A DNA stretch of 64,000 nucleotides from Ruania zhangjianzhongii (lineage in GTDB: Bacteria > Actinomycetota > Actinomycetes > Actinomycetales > Beutenbergiaceae), in the NCBI RefSeq assembly GCF_008000995.1, contig NZ_CP042828.1, positions 2,196,882 through 2,260,881 of the forward strand, in the 5' to 3' direction. Each line of letters opens with the position of its first letter. Positions within the stretch are counted from its first letter, which is position 1. The notes under the pieces are model-generated. The model made no database searches, was not told where the DNA came from, and saw only the letters and a list, made by a program, of their open reading frames with translations. Shown here in pieces: positions 26,640 through 35,926 of the stretch. The position numbers were made by a program, and so were the translations under genes.

Positions 26640-28733
26640 TTGGCGTACCGCTTCAACCCACCACCCGGCTGGCCGCAACCGCCAGAGGGCTGGCGACCGC
26701 CGGAAGGCTGGCAGCCGGACCCGTCGTGGCCGGCAGCACCGCAGGGCTGGGAGTACTGGGTGGCCGACGGGTCGGCGCCGAGCACTCCTGGTGGCGATGC
26801 GGCGGCGCCGGCGGAGGCTCCTGCGCCGGGTGCGCCGGGTGCGCCGGGTGCGCCGGGTGCGCCGGGTGCGCCGGATGCTGAGGCAACGGCTACCCCGGAT
26901 GGTCCGACGCCGGAAGTTGGGGCAGCGGCTACTCCGGATGCGCCTACTCCGGGTGCTGGGGCAGCACCTGCGCCGCAGGCACCCGCGGCACCGAGCGCCG
27001 ACGCGCCGGCGGGGACCGAACCAGGGGTGTCCCACGGGGCAGTTCCGAGCCAGAGCCCGGAGCCTGAGGCGTCGACCGCTGCGACGGCGCGCGCGGCCGA
27101 GAACGCAGAGATCGACGACGCGCCGACCATCTTCGTCCGGAAAGCACCCCCGCCGCTGGCTGCTCCGACGCCTGCGCCGGAGTCCGCACCTGCTCCGACG
27201 CCTGCGGCTGCGGATGCGGATGCGGCGGCGCCAGAGTCGACATCCGCACCGGAAGCTGCGGACTCGGGCCGGCACCGCGCCCCCGATGTGGCCTCGGACG
27301 AACCGACTCCAGAGGGCCCAGGACGGCGTGCGGGGGTGGACGGCCCGTCGGACAGCGGAATCGACACGGCCGCCGACCCGAATCCGTCAGGTGACGTGCC
27401 GACTCCTGATGCCTCCGCGGCCCCCGCGGCCCCCGCGGCTCCCGCGGATCCTGAGGACCCCGCGGCCGCTGAGGCCCACGAGGCTCCGGACGAGGCCGGC
27501 ACTACGCAACTGCCGGCCCCCGCGGCCGCAGAAGAGTCCGCACTGCCGCCCACCATGGACGACCCCACCCAGCAGTTCCCGGCGAGCACGCCGACGCGTC
27601 AGATGCCGCAGTGGGGCGGCGTCCCGCAGCAGCCCGCACCCGGTCAGCAGCCCGCACCCGGTCAGCAGCCCCCGCCGCCGGCTGGTGGCCCGCAGGCTCC
27701 GCAGCAACCCGCGCCTGCCGGTCCGGCGAGTTCGCAGGCTCCGCCACCGCAACAGCCGCAGTGGGGGACCGGTCCGGCCAGCAGCCAGTCCTTCCAGCAG
27801 GCCGGCCCGTTCGGCGCGGTACCGGCAGCGCCCTACGCCGGTGGCTACCAGCAACAGAGTCCACAACCCCCTCCGCCCGGGACCGCGCCGTCGGGTCCTC
27901 AGGCGAGCATGCCGCAGCAGCCCGGCGGCGCCTACTCCGCTGCACCGCCGCCCGGATCGGGCCCGCAGTTCGGCGGCCCGGCCGGCAGCCAGCCCTTCCA
28001 GCAGGCCGGCCCGTTCGGCCCCGGGGATGTGCCGGCAACGAAGAACCGCACACCGCAGATCGTGGTGGGAATCGCGATCGCGATCATGGTCGCACTCCTG
28101 CTCTTTCTCGGCTTCCGGCTCGTGGGAGGCGACGACGAGTCGACCGGATCAGCGTCCACCCCCACCGCCACGGCTCCCAGTACCGATCCGGCTGACGATC
28201 CCACCACGCCCGCGCAGACCGACGATCCCACTGACGACCCGACCGACCAGCAGACCGACGGCTCCGGCGGGAGCGGCAATCTGGCCGCGCTCGGCCCCGG
28301 TGAACCGGCAGTGGTGGCCGGCGTCAGCGGTGAGCCGGAGGTCGAGGTCGCCCTGGTGAGCGTCGAGCGGGGCTGGCAGCCGCAAGGATCACAGACGGCG
28401 ATGTGCCCCGACCCCGCCGGGGAGTACCTCGCGCTGGAGTTCGAGTTCACTACCCTGCCTGCGCTGGCCGACGGTACCGGCAGCTACAGCTTCGCCGGCT
28501 TCGAGGTCGGACTAGCGAACGACAATGGCACCGCACTCGATACCAATGGGGTCTCCGGTCTGTTCTGCCTGAACGCCGACCAGCGCGCGCCCTCCGAGGT
28601 GGGTCCAGGTGAGAGCTTCACCGGCTGGGCCGTGGTCGACGCACCCGCCGAAGCCAGTCAGGTGCTCTGGGAGCCCTTCCTCGACTTCACCGGCACGCAG
28701 GCAACCTACGCCTGGTCGATCGCCGATTTCTGA
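26640..28733 (+). CDS. Large Pro/Ala-rich single-pass membrane protein
   Basis: Function unknown. 697 residues. The N-terminus has PPxGWPxPPEGW repeats (residues 4-45) of the kind found at the start of many actinobacterial membrane proteins, followed by a long Pro/Ala-rich low-complexity region (about 50-455). It contains the tandem PGAPGAPGAPG. One helix (IVVGIAIAIMVALLLFLGFRLV, about 475-497), a DPTD-rich stalk, and a C-terminal beta domain with YLALEFEFTTLP and GPGESFTGWAVVDAP follow. Same architecture as the 5009 protein. TTG 26640 follows GGGGAGG at 4 nt. The first half could be extended or slipped by its repeats. Confidence 0.75.
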   Translation: MAYRFNPPPGWPQPPEGWRPPEGWQPDPSWPAAPQGWEYWVADGSAPSTPGGDAAAPAEAPAPGAPGAPGAPGAPGAPDAEATATPDGPTPEVGAAATPDAPTPGAGAAPAPQAPAAPSADAPAGTEPGVSHGAVPSQSPEPEASTAATARAAENAEIDDAPTIFVRKAPPPLAAPTPAPESAPAPTPAAADADAAAPESTSAPEAADSGRHRAPDVASDEPTPEGPGRRAGVDGPSDSGIDTAADPNPSGDVPTPDASAAPAAPAAPADPEDPAAAEAHEAPDEAGTTQLPAPAAAEESALPPTMDDPTQQFPASTPTRQMPQWGGVPQQPAPGQQPAPGQQPPPPAGGPQAPQQPAPAGPASSQAPPPQQPQWGTGPASSQSFQQAGPFGAVPAAPYAGGYQQQSPQPPPPGTAPSGPQASMPQQPGGAYSAAPPPGSGPQFGGPAGSQPFQQAGPFGPGDVPATKNRTPQIVVGIAIAIMVALLLFLGFRLVGGDDESTGSASTPTATAPSTDPADDPTTPAQTDDPTDDPTDQQTDGSGGSGNLAALGPGEPAVVAGVSGEPEVEVALVSVERGWQPQGSQTAMCPDPAGEYLALEFEFTTLPALADGTGSYSFAGFEVGLANDNGTALDTNGVSGLFCLNADQRAPSEVGPGESFTGWAVVDAPAEASQVLWEPFLDFTGTQATYAWSIADF

Positions 28734-28762
28734 CCCTTGCACCCGGAACGCTGAACTGAGCC

Positions 28763-29248
28763 ATGGCACTACGTGATATCCGCATCGTCGGCGACCCCGT
28801 CCTGCGCACCCCGTGCGCAGAGATCACCACGATCGACGAGCGGGTCCGGGCGCTGGTCACCGACCTGCTGGAGACTGTCGACGCGGATGGCCGAGCGGGG
28901 CTGGCGGCCAACCAGATCGGAGTGAGCCTGCGGGCCTTCTCCTGGAACATCGACGGCGAGGTCGGCTACGTCCTCAACCCGCACCTCGCGCAGGTGTCCG
29001 ACGAGGTGCAGAACGGCGACGAGGGGTGTCTGTCCGTACCTGGACTGTGGTACCCGACCACTCGCGGCGCCTACGCACGGGTGACCGGCACAGATCTGGC
29101 CGGCAACGCCGTCACCGTGGCGGGAGAGGGCCTGATGGCGCGCTGCCTGCAGCACGAGTACGACCACCTGGACGGCAAGCTCTACCTGTCCCGACTGGCC
29201 GGGCAGGTGCGCAAGGATGCGCTGCGCACAGTGCGGGAGCGCTTCTGA
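28763..29248 (+). CDS. def: Peptide deformylase
   Basis: Removes the N-formyl group from nascent proteins. 161 residues. Motif 1 is GLAANQIGV, motif 2 is EGCLSVP (metal ligand Cys) and motif 3 is QHEYDHLDG (His, catalytic Glu, His). ATG 28763; it starts 30 nt after the membrane-protein gene. Intact and canonical. Confidence 0.96.
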   Translation: MALRDIRIVGDPVLRTPCAEITTIDERVRALVTDLLETVDADGRAGLAANQIGVSLRAFSWNIDGEVGYVLNPHLAQVSDEVQNGDEGCLSVPGLWYPTTRGAYARVTGTDLAGNAVTVAGEGLMARCLQHEYDHLDGKLYLSRLAGQVRKDALRTVRERF

Positions 29249-29381
29249 AACCTGGTGAAGGGAAGACAGAACCGGAGAACTAAGGCACAATGGGCCACGG
29301 ACGCCGCGAGCGGTTTCTGGAAGTGAACGTCGCGAGATCGTTGGGGAAGACGCATCTCGACCGGTCACAGAAGGGAACAGC

Positions 29382-29882
29382 ATGTCAGGTCAGAGCACCC
29401 GCGGTGTTGTTTTCGTGCACTCATCGCCCCGCGCTTTGTGCCCGCACGTGGAGTGGGCCGCTGGGTCCGTGCTGAACGCGCACGTCGCGTTCGACTGGAC
29501 TGCGCAGCCCGCGGCCCCCGAGATGTTTCGGGCTGAACTGTCCTGGGCCGGCCCTGCCGGAACCGGGGCGCGGCTCGCGTCGGCGCTCCGCGGCTGGAAT
29601 CACCTCCGTTACGAGGTGACCGAGGAAGCCAGCCGCGGCGTCGACGGCGGTCGCTGGAGCCATACTCCCGAGCTGGGCATCTTCCACGCCCAGATCGACG
29701 TTCATGGCAACGTCGTCATCCCCGAGGACCGGGTGCGAGCGGCGATGGAGCACGCCGGCGAGCCGGCCCGGATGCGGCACGAGCTCGAGCTGGCGCTCGG
29801 CCAGGCCTGGGACGACGAGCTCGAGCCGTTCCGGTACGCGGGTGCCGGCGCTCCGGTGCGCTGGCTGCACCGGGTGGGCTGA
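29382..29882 (+). CDS. DUF3145 family protein
   Basis: Function unknown. 166 residues, an actinobacterial family recognised by RGVVFVHSSPRALCPHVEWA at the N-terminus, RWSHTPELGIFHAQIDVHGN in the middle and the C-terminal FRYAGAGAPVRWLHRVG. Soluble. The ATG at 29382 follows AGAAGGGAAC. It is followed by a terminator and the converging fab operon; the family often sits beside fatty-acid genes. Confidence 0.9.
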   Translation: MSGQSTRGVVFVHSSPRALCPHVEWAAGSVLNAHVAFDWTAQPAAPEMFRAELSWAGPAGTGARLASALRGWNHLRYEVTEEASRGVDGGRWSHTPELGIFHAQIDVHGNVVIPEDRVRAAMEHAGEPARMRHELELALGQAWDDELEPFRYAGAGAPVRWLHRVG

Positions 29883-29893
29883 GGCAGAGTCTT

Positions 29894-29928
29894 CTCAGCG
29901 GCGCGGCAGGAGGGGCCGCGCCGCTGAG
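29894..29928. terminator. Hairpin terminator after the DUF3145 gene
   Basis: A perfect 13-bp stem, CTCAGCGGCGCGG (29894-29906) with CCGCGCCGCTGAG (29916-29928), 9-nt loop, followed by TTGTG. It lies 11 nt after the stop. Confidence 0.75.
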
Positions 29929-29958
29929 TTGTGCCTACCCATCCGCCGGAGACCTGTC

Positions 29959-30017
29959 GAGGTACTTTGCGATGATGGAGGTAGCAAAATCGCACCTCTG
30001 TGCGCGAAAAGTACCTC
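29959..30017. terminator. Complex nested stem-loop at the end of the fab operon
   Basis: The outer arms GAGGTACTTT (29959-29968) and AAAGTACCTC (30008-30017) are perfectly complementary. Inside, GAGGT and ACCTC (29978 onward, 29993 onward) and GCGA/TCGC can also pair. It lies 34 nt beyond the fabF stop and may end fab transcription. Confidence 0.5.
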
Positions 30018-30050
30018 CGCGGCGGGCACGGACTGGACAGGCGGTCGAGC

Positions 30051-31297
30051 TCAGTCGTTGGTGATCACGACGGCGACGTTGTGCCCGCCGAAGCCGAACG
30101 CGTTGTTCACCGCAGCGATCGAACCGGCCGGCAGCTCACGGGGAACGTCCCGGACCAGGTCGATGCTCAGGTCTGGCTCCGGGTCGGTGACATTGATCGT
30201 GGGCGGCGCCGTGCGCTCGTGCACGGCGAGAATGGTCAGCAACGTCTCCAGCGCGCCGGCACCACCGAGCAGATGACCGGTCATCGACTTCGTCGCCGAG
30301 ACCGCCACATGCTCGGCCGCGGAGCCGAGAGTGCGCACGATCGCTTCAGCCTCGATCCCATCTCCCACCGGGGTGGAGGTGGCGTGGGCATTCACGTGCA
30401 CCAGGTCGGCGGCCGTCACTCCTGCGTTCTCCAGGGCCAGCCGCAGCGCACGCTCCTGACCGGCGCGCCGGTGGGGTCCGGGGGAGCGATCGCATAGGCG
30501 TCCGCGGTCATCCCCACACCGGCGACGCGCGCGTAGATCTTCGCCCCACGGGCTTTCGCGTGCTCTTCGCTCTCCAGCACCACGATGGCTGCGCCCTCGC
30601 CGAGCACGAACCCGTCCCGGTTCACGTCGTAGGGGCGGGAGGCGGCAGCGGGGTCGTCGTTGCGGGTGGACAGGGCCTGCATCTTCGCGAACGACGCGAT
30701 CGGCAGCGGGTGCGTGGCAGCTTCGGTGCCGCCGGCCACCACCACGTCTGCACGGCCGGTGCGGATCATCTCCAGCCCGTAGCCGATCGCCTCCGCCCCG
30801 GAGGCGCACGCGGAGACGGGGGTGTGCGATCCGGCTTTCGCACCGACTTCGATGGACACGTAGGCCGCGGGGGAGTTCGGCATCAGCATCGGCACGGTCA
30901 GCGGCATGATCCGGCGCACCCCCTTCTCCTTGATGGTGTCCCAGGCATCCACCAGCGTGGTGACCCCGCCGATACCGGAGGCCACCACCGAACCCAGCCG
31001 TTCGCCGTCGACCTCTGGTGCGCCGGCATCCGCCCACGCCTCGCGTGCGGCGATGATCGCGAACTGAGCGCTCGGGTCCATCCGGCGCATTTCCTGCCGG
31101 GTGAGCATCTGATCGGCCGGTACCGCCAGCTGTCCGGCGAAGGTGACCGGCAGGTCGTACTTCGCCACCCAGTCCTGCTCCAACGTGCGGACCCCGGACC
31201 GTCCTGCCAGGGCGCCTTCCCAGGTCGTGGCCAGTTCGCCGCCGAGTGGGTTCGTGGTACCGAGGCCGGTGACGACGACGTTCGTCTGGTCCGTCAT
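30051..31297 (-). pseudogene. fabF: Beta-ketoacyl-ACP synthase II, interrupted by a single-base frameshift
   Basis: Elongates acyl-ACP with malonyl-ACP in FAS II. The N-terminal two thirds (31297 to about 30470) are normal: ATG 31297 with GGAG upstream, and the nucleophile Cys164 in VSACASG. After PPDPTGA, in the GC-rich run at 30461-30472, the frame changes. It resumes one base off with QERALRLALENAG, then His in NAHATSTP, KSMTGHLLGG and NNAFGFGGHNVA up to the stop at 30051. The span is 1247 nt, one base short of a normal 415-codon gene. The two catalytic His residues lie after the shift, so the truncated product would be inactive. Since the gene is usually essential, a sequencing error is likely unless another copy exists. 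Confidence 0.85.
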
Positions 31298-31439
31298 GAG
31301 GGTCTCCAAGGGGATGTGTCAGCTGGTAGACGTCGGGCGCGTACTCACGCAGAGCACGCGCCCGACGGCGCCGAGGTGGTGCCGGCGCCGGATGTGGTCC
31401 CCGACCGGGCGGCGCGTGCGCACCGAGGTCGGGGGAGGG

Positions 31440-31688
31440 TCAGGACTGTGCCTGCGCGATGTACTTGACGGCGTCGCCGACGGTGGCGAGGTTCTTCACC
31501 TCTTCGTCGGGGATGCGCACATCGAACTTCTCCTCGGCCAGGGTGACGATGGTCATCATGGAGAGAGAGTCGATGTCGAGGTCGTCGGTGAAGGACTTGT
31601 CCGACTGGACGGCGTCCGTCTCCAACCCGGTCTCCTCGTTCACGATCTCTGCGAGGCCGGCCAGGATGTCCTCTTCACTGTGCGCCAT
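31440..31688 (-). CDS. acpP: Acyl carrier protein
   Basis: 82 residues, acidic. The phosphopantetheine site is Ser41 in DDLDIDSLSMM. It carries growing acyl chains between FabD, FabH and FabF. ATG 31688 with GGAG upstream. Third gene of the fabD-fabH-acpP-fabF operon. Confidence 0.97.
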   Translation of the reverse strand: MAHSEEDILAGLAEIVNEETGLETDAVQSDKSFTDDLDIDSLSMMTIVTLAEEKFDVRIPDEEVKNLATVGDAVKYIAQAQS

Positions 31689-31825
31689 AACTGCTCCGTT
31701 TCTCGTTGTCAGGCTTGTGGTTAGGTGCGAGCGGGTCTAGTGTCCCCGACTCGCGGGTGCTACGGCCACCGCGGCGCGCGGCAGACCTGGTGTTAGTGAC
31801 GTGGTGTGGACCACGTGCCGGCTCC

Positions 31826-32881
31826 TCACGGCAGCACCACGACCTGCGCGGCGTAGACCAGTCCGGCGCCGAACCCGATCTGCAGGGCGATGTCGCCGCT
31901 GTGGGCCTGTCCTTCGCGCAGCAGCCGCTCAGCGGCCAGCGGGATGGAGGCCGCCGAGGTGTTGCCGGTGTCGGCGATATCGCGGCCGACCACGATGTCC
32001 CCACGGAACTTGATCAGCTTCAACAGCTGGTCGGTGATCCGCATGTTCGCCTGGTGCGGGATGAACACATCGATGTCGGTGATCTCCAGACCGGCCGCGG
32101 CCACGGCACGGCGCGCGACGTCCGGCATCGAGGAGATCACCCACTTGAAGACCGTCGGGCCCTGCTGGCGCAGCGTCGGCGTGGTCATCGCACTGACCTC
32201 CTCGGCCAGCTCGGGGGTCTCCGGCTCCGGCTCGCCCATCTCCAGGCGGCGGTAGTCCAACCAGGAGCGGGTCTGGTAGATCGCGTCGGCCTTGCTGCCG
32301 TTGCTGCCCCAGACGGTCGGGGCGATCCCGGGTGTGTCGCTCGGTCCGACGATGGCCGCGCCAGCGCCGTCACCGAGCAGGAACGAGATGGTCCGGTCGG
32401 AGGGGTCGATGAAGTCGCTCATCTTCTCCACACCGATCACCAGCACGTGCTCGATGCCGCCCGAGCGCACCAGGGCATCGGCCTGGGCGATGCCGTAGGC
32501 GTAGCCCGCGCACGCAGCGGAGATGTCATAGGCCGGAGCCGGTGTGGCACCGATCTCATCGGCAACGAGCGCGGCCAGCGATGGCGTCTGCTCGAAGTGG
32601 GTGACGGTGGAGATCAGCACGGCGCCAAGGTCTGCGCCGGTCAGACCCGCCTTGGCCAGTGCATCGCGGGCGGCGCCGACGGCCAGGTCCTTGACGGTGA
32701 ACTCAGCATGGGCGCGAGCGCGGGTGCGGATGCCGGTGCGCTGCTGGATCCACTCGTCCGAGGAGTTGATCGGGCCGACGATGTCATCGTTGGGCACCAG
32801 GTTCTGCCCCCGCATCCCACCGATCGCGAGGATCCTGCTGCCGGCCACCGGAGGGGCGAGCGCGAGCGTCGGCTTGGTCAT
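31826..32881 (-). CDS. fabH: Beta-ketoacyl-ACP synthase III
   Basis: Condenses a primer acyl-CoA with malonyl-ACP to start fatty-acid synthesis. 351 residues. The catalytic triad is Cys124 (SAACAGYAYG), His (FIPHQANMRI) and Asn (DTGNTSAASIP). The ATG at 32881 overlaps the fabD stop by one base (TGATG), indicating coupling. Branched primers (isobutyryl-CoA from valine) would be usual in this group, which links it to the icmF gene upstream. Confidence 0.95.
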   Translation of the reverse strand: MTKPTLALAPPVAGSRILAIGGMRGQNLVPNDDIVGPINSSDEWIQQRTGIRTRARAHAEFTVKDLAVGAARDALAKAGLTGADLGAVLISTVTHFEQTPSLAALVADEIGATPAPAYDISAACAGYAYGIAQADALVRSGGIEHVLVIGVEKMSDFIDPSDRTISFLLGDGAGAAIVGPSDTPGIAPTVWGSNGSKADAIYQTRSWLDYRRLEMGEPEPETPELAEEVSAMTTPTLRQQGPTVFKWVISSMPDVARRAVAAAGLEITDIDVFIPHQANMRITDQLLKLIKFRGDIVVGRDIADTGNTSAASIPLAAERLLREGQAHSGDIALQIGFGAGLVYAAQVVVLP

Positions 32882-33816
32882 CAGTTCTCCTCGGTGGCGG
32901 ATGTGATCAGGGCAACGGCAGCGTCCAGGTCGTCCGGGCCCTTCAGGGCTACAGTCTCCACCCCGCGCATGCTGCGGCGGGCCAGACCCGCCAGCACCCC
33001 TCCGGGAGCCAGCTCGATCGCGCGAGTCACGCCTGCCTCGAGCATCGTCTGCTGGCACAGGTCCCAGCGGACCGGGGAGGAGATCTGGGCGACCAGGCGC
33101 GCCAGCGCCTGCTCACCCGAGGTGAGGGCTGCACCGTCGAAGTTGCTGAGCAGCTGCAGCTGGGGGTCGGCGGCGTCCACCTCTGCCGCAGCCGTCTGCA
33201 CGGTCTGCACCGCGGCGGCCATGTACTCGGTGTGGAAGGCACCGGCCACGGCGAGTGGGATCACCCGGGCGCGAGCCGGGGGCTCGGCCGCCAGTGCGTC
33301 CAGATCGGTGAGCAGACCGGCGGCCACCACCTGGCCGCCGCCGTTGACGTTCGCGCCCACCAGGTCATGGGCGGCCAGGGCCGCGTCGACCTCTTCCGGG
33401 TTGCCACCGACCACGGCGCTCATCCCAGTGGGGGCCTGATCGGCCGCCTCGGCCATCGCTCGACCCCGGACGCCGACCAGGCCGAGCGCGTCGGCGGGCG
33501 AGAGCGCACCGGCGGCGGCAGCGGCGGCGAACTCGCCGACGGAGTGTCCGGCGGCCAGCTGTGCCCAGACGATGCGGCTGCCGGCGCGCGCCTCCAGGGC
33601 GTGCAGGCTGACCAGCGAGGTTGCCACGATCAGCGGCTGGGCCACTTGGGTGTCCTTGATGGTGTCCGCATCGGCCGTGGTCCCGAGTGCGTGCAGGTCC
33701 ACCTGCGCTGCCTCGCTCAGTTCGGCGAGCAGGTCGGCCGTGCCGTCCAGCTCGAGCCACGGCGCGAGCATGCCTGGACTCTGGGCGCCCTGACCAGGGC
33801 TGAGTAGTGCGATCAC
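32881..33816 (-). CDS. fabD: Malonyl-CoA:ACP malonyltransferase
   Basis: Loads malonate onto AcpP. 311 residues. LSPGQGAQ at the N-terminus, nucleophile Ser92 in AAGHSVGEFAA, the Arg of GLVGVRGRAM and the catalytic His in AGAFHTEYM. GTG 33816 follows AAAGGTGAG. First gene of the operon; fasR lies immediately upstream on the same strand. Confidence 0.95.
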   Translation of the reverse strand: MIALLSPGQGAQSPGMLAPWLELDGTADLLAELSEAAQVDLHALGTTADADTIKDTQVAQPLIVATSLVSLHALEARAGSRIVWAQLAAGHSVGEFAAAAAAGALSPADALGLVGVRGRAMAEAADQAPTGMSAVVGGNPEEVDAALAAHDLVGANVNGGGQVVAAGLLTDLDALAAEPPARARVIPLAVAGAFHTEYMAAAVQTVQTAAAEVDAADPQLQLLSNFDGAALTSGEQALARLVAQISSPVRWDLCQQTMLEAGVTRAIELAPGGVLAGLARRSMRGVETVALKGPDDLDAAVALITSATEEN

Positions 33817-33883
33817 CGTTCTCACCTTTCCGCGTGCGACCTGCGATCGGGCACGACGGATCGCACCAGGTTGCCGAAGGCCG

Positions 33884-33902
33884 TTTGTCTGAATCCTACA
33901 AA
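33884..33902. promoter_or_regulatory. Candidate FasR-type operator upstream of fabD
   Basis: Inverted repeat TTTGT-N9-ACAAA spanning the fasR stop codon, 68 nt upstream of the fabD start. A related TTGTG/CACAA palindrome lies ahead of fasR itself. Confidence 0.4.
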
Positions 33903-35074
33903 GCCACCCCACCGGCGAGCTGCCCGACGGCGATCGCGATCTGCAGCACGAACCCCTCCCGCGCATCGACCGGGTCCCAGCCGGTCACGGTGGCAATGCG
34001 GCGAAGCCGGTAGCGCACCGTGTTCGGGTGCACGTACAGCAGCCGGGCAGTGGCCTCGAGCGAGCGGCCCTCGTTCAGATAGGTGCTCAGCGTGGTCAGC
34101 AGCGGTCCGCCGACTTTTTGCAGCGGCTGGTACACCTCGGTGAGGAGCGTGCGCCGGGCGTCATTGTCCCCGGTGAGCACCCGCTCGGGGAGCAGCTCGT
34201 CGGCGAGGACCGGGCGTGGGGCCGTGGGCCAGGCCTGTACCGCCTGCAGGGCACTGAGTGCAGCCCGGGCGGACCGGCCGGCCTCGGCGAGCTCGGGCAC
34301 CTCCGGGCCGATCACCACTGGGCCGGAGCCGAACCGGGGCAGCAGTGCTCCGGCCTGGTCCCGCAGGTTCCCCTCACCGCCGAGCACCACGATCAGCCGG
34401 TTGCCCTGGATACCCACCAGGGCGTCCTGGGCGGCGCGGCGGGCGGCCCGGCGCAGCTCGGCTGCGCCCACCTCGTCGAGCGGATCGTCTGCGGTGCCCA
34501 CCATCACCAGCGCGCTGCCGCGACCGGCCCAGCCCAGCGCCGCCACCCGTGAGTGCAGTGAGTCGTCCGGGTCGCCTCGCAGCAGGGAGTCCACCACCAG
34601 CGCCTCCAGGCGGGCATCCCACGCACCCCGGCTCTCCGCGGCGCGGGCGTAGACCTCGGCAGCGGAGAAGGCCACCTCCCGGGAGTAGAGCAGGACCGCC
34701 TCCCGCAGGGCCGAGTGCTGCCCCGGGGCGGCCAGCTCCTCGGTGTGCTGCTCCACCACCTCCACCACGATCCGCACCAGCTGCAGGGTGTGCTGCAGCG
34801 AGATCGATCGGGTCAGCTCGGGCGGGGCGGCACGGAAGATCTCGCTGGCGTTGTAGGCGCCGCGGCCTGGGTTCTCGTACCAGGCGATGAAGCTGGCGAT
34901 CCCGGACTGGGCGACCAGTCCGATCCAGGAACGATCCTCGGCGGGCAGCGCCCGGTACCAGCCGAGCTCGCTGTCCAACCGCCGCAGTGCAGCCGCGGTG
35001 AGCAGGTCGCTGCCGCCGCGCAGCCGCCGGACCATCTCGCCGGTGGCCACCGCATCGCCGGGGGAGGTGGTCAT
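33896..35074 (-). CDS. fasR: PucR/CdaR-type regulator of fatty-acid synthesis (FasR-like)
   Basis: In Streptomyces the protein at this locus (FasR) activates the fabD-fabH-acpP-fabF operon; the synteny here is the same. 392 residues. A long N-terminal helical region, a central GGDEF-like domain (ALVMVGTADDP; LIVVLGGEGNL) and a C-terminal PucR HTH (NEGRSLEATARLLYVHPNTV, then RYRLRRI). ATG 35074 is the assumed start (MTTSPGDAV); there is no clear Shine-Dalgarno and the frame stays open 66 nt upstream. A perfect palindrome sits 27 nt ahead of the gene. Confidence 0.9.
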   Translation of the reverse strand: MTTSPGDAVATGEMVRRLRGGSDLLTAAALRRLDSELGWYRALPAEDRSWIGLVAQSGIASFIAWYENPGRGAYNASEIFRAAPPELTRSISLQHTLQLVRIVVEVVEQHTEELAAPGQHSALREAVLLYSREVAFSAAEVYARAAESRGAWDARLEALVVDSLLRGDPDDSLHSRVAALGWAGRGSALVMVGTADDPLDEVGAAELRRAARRAAQDALVGIQGNRLIVVLGGEGNLRDQAGALLPRFGSGPVVIGPEVPELAEAGRSARAALSALQAVQAWPTAPRPVLADELLPERVLTGDNDARRTLLTEVYQPLQKVGGPLLTTLSTYLNEGRSLEATARLLYVHPNTVRYRLRRIATVTGWDPVDAREGFVLQIAIAVGQLAGGVAL

Positions 35075-35100
35075 GAGCACGAGGATACGAGGGCTGACGA

Positions 35101-35117
35101 TTGTGGGAAACCCACAA
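35101..35117. promoter_or_regulatory. Palindromic operator between fasR and the divergent gene
   Basis: TTGTGGG-AAA-CCCACAA is perfect. It lies 27-43 nt upstream of the fasR start and about 107 nt upstream of the 35224 gene, a good place for autoregulation. Confidence 0.6.
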
Positions 35118-35211
35118 AGAGCCGGCGTGGCGAGGATCACCGGGTCCGCTGCCGCCCCCGACCGGGTGGAGGTCCGGCTCGGCTCACCAGGAGATGGGAA
35201 TCTCTTGGCGT

Positions 35212-35217
35212 TACCCT
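35212..35217 (+). promoter_or_regulatory. Candidate -10 box (leaderless)
   Basis: TACCCT ends 6 nt before the ATG at 35224; no Shine-Dalgarno is present. Confidence 0.4.
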
Positions 35218-35223
35218 GACGCT

Positions 35224-35908
35224 ATGGGATGGCGCGAACAGGTCCGGAAGGTCTTCCGTGCTGCTCCCGCCGAGCGCGGGCCGCAGCGGCGAGAGAGCAG
35301 TGCCCCACCGCCACCGGACGCCGCCCGCGAGGATCGGCTGCGCGCCGTGCTCGCCGAGGACCCCAATGACGTGGCCGCGTTCAACGAGCTCGCCGAGATC
35401 GTCCGCGGGCGTGCCGCGGAGGTCGCTGCACCGGACCCGTTAGCAGCCGATGCCTCTCCGATCAGCTCAGCTGACGCCGCGAACACCGCCCACTGGGCCC
35501 TGGCCGAAGAGCTCGCCGGGAAGCCGCACGGCTGGTACGCGCTGATCGAGATGGCTCGGCTCTCCCTGGATGAAGATCGGGGAGGGCGCGATGCGCCGGT
35601 TGGGTGCCGCGTGCGAGCGGGACCACAGCGGTGCCGCCCTGATCCAAGGTGTCCGGATGCTCCGGGAGGCCCACCTGCCTGCCGAGGCTCTCGGCCTGGG
35701 CGTGGGGCACTGGTCACCGGCCGACCACGACCCGGAAGCGGGCCGGGAGATCGTCCAGGCGGCGCTGGATGCCGACCGGCCTGCGGAGGCCCGCCGGCAC
35801 CTGCGCGACCTGGCCGAGCTCGGCGCTCGGCAGCGCGGCACGGCCCGGGTGGTGGCCGAGCTCGAGCCGTTCGTGCAGGCGGCCGAGACGGCGCCCGCGG
35901 GAGACTAG
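35224..35908 (+). pseudogene. Conserved hypothetical (TPR-like helical protein) with a single-base frameshift
   Basis: Function unknown. The first frame runs from MGWREQVRKVFRAAP through RAVLAEDPNDVAAFNELAEI and WYALIEMARLSLDEDR. The second frame continues at EGAMRRLGAACERDHSG and then REIVQAALDADRPAEARRHL to the stop. One G too many in the run CGGGGAGGG at 35578-35586 explains the break: the span is 685 nt, one base over 228 codons. Helical pairs like LAEDPNDVAAFNELAEIV suggest TPR-type repeats. It may be intact in the living cell if the extra base is a sequencing error. Divergent from fasR. Confidence 0.7.
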
Positions 35909-35926
35909 CCGGCGCCGGCCGGCCCG

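Noticed and set aside
26828..26875. Tandem GCGCCGGGT repeats
   Set aside because: Coding microsatellite for a Gly-Ala-Pro tract inside the membrane protein gene, not a regulatory array.
30051..33816. The fab cluster as a polyketide or secondary-metabolite locus
   Set aside because: Gene order fabD-fabH-acpP-fabF with fasR is the standard FAS II operon; no PKS or tailoring genes.
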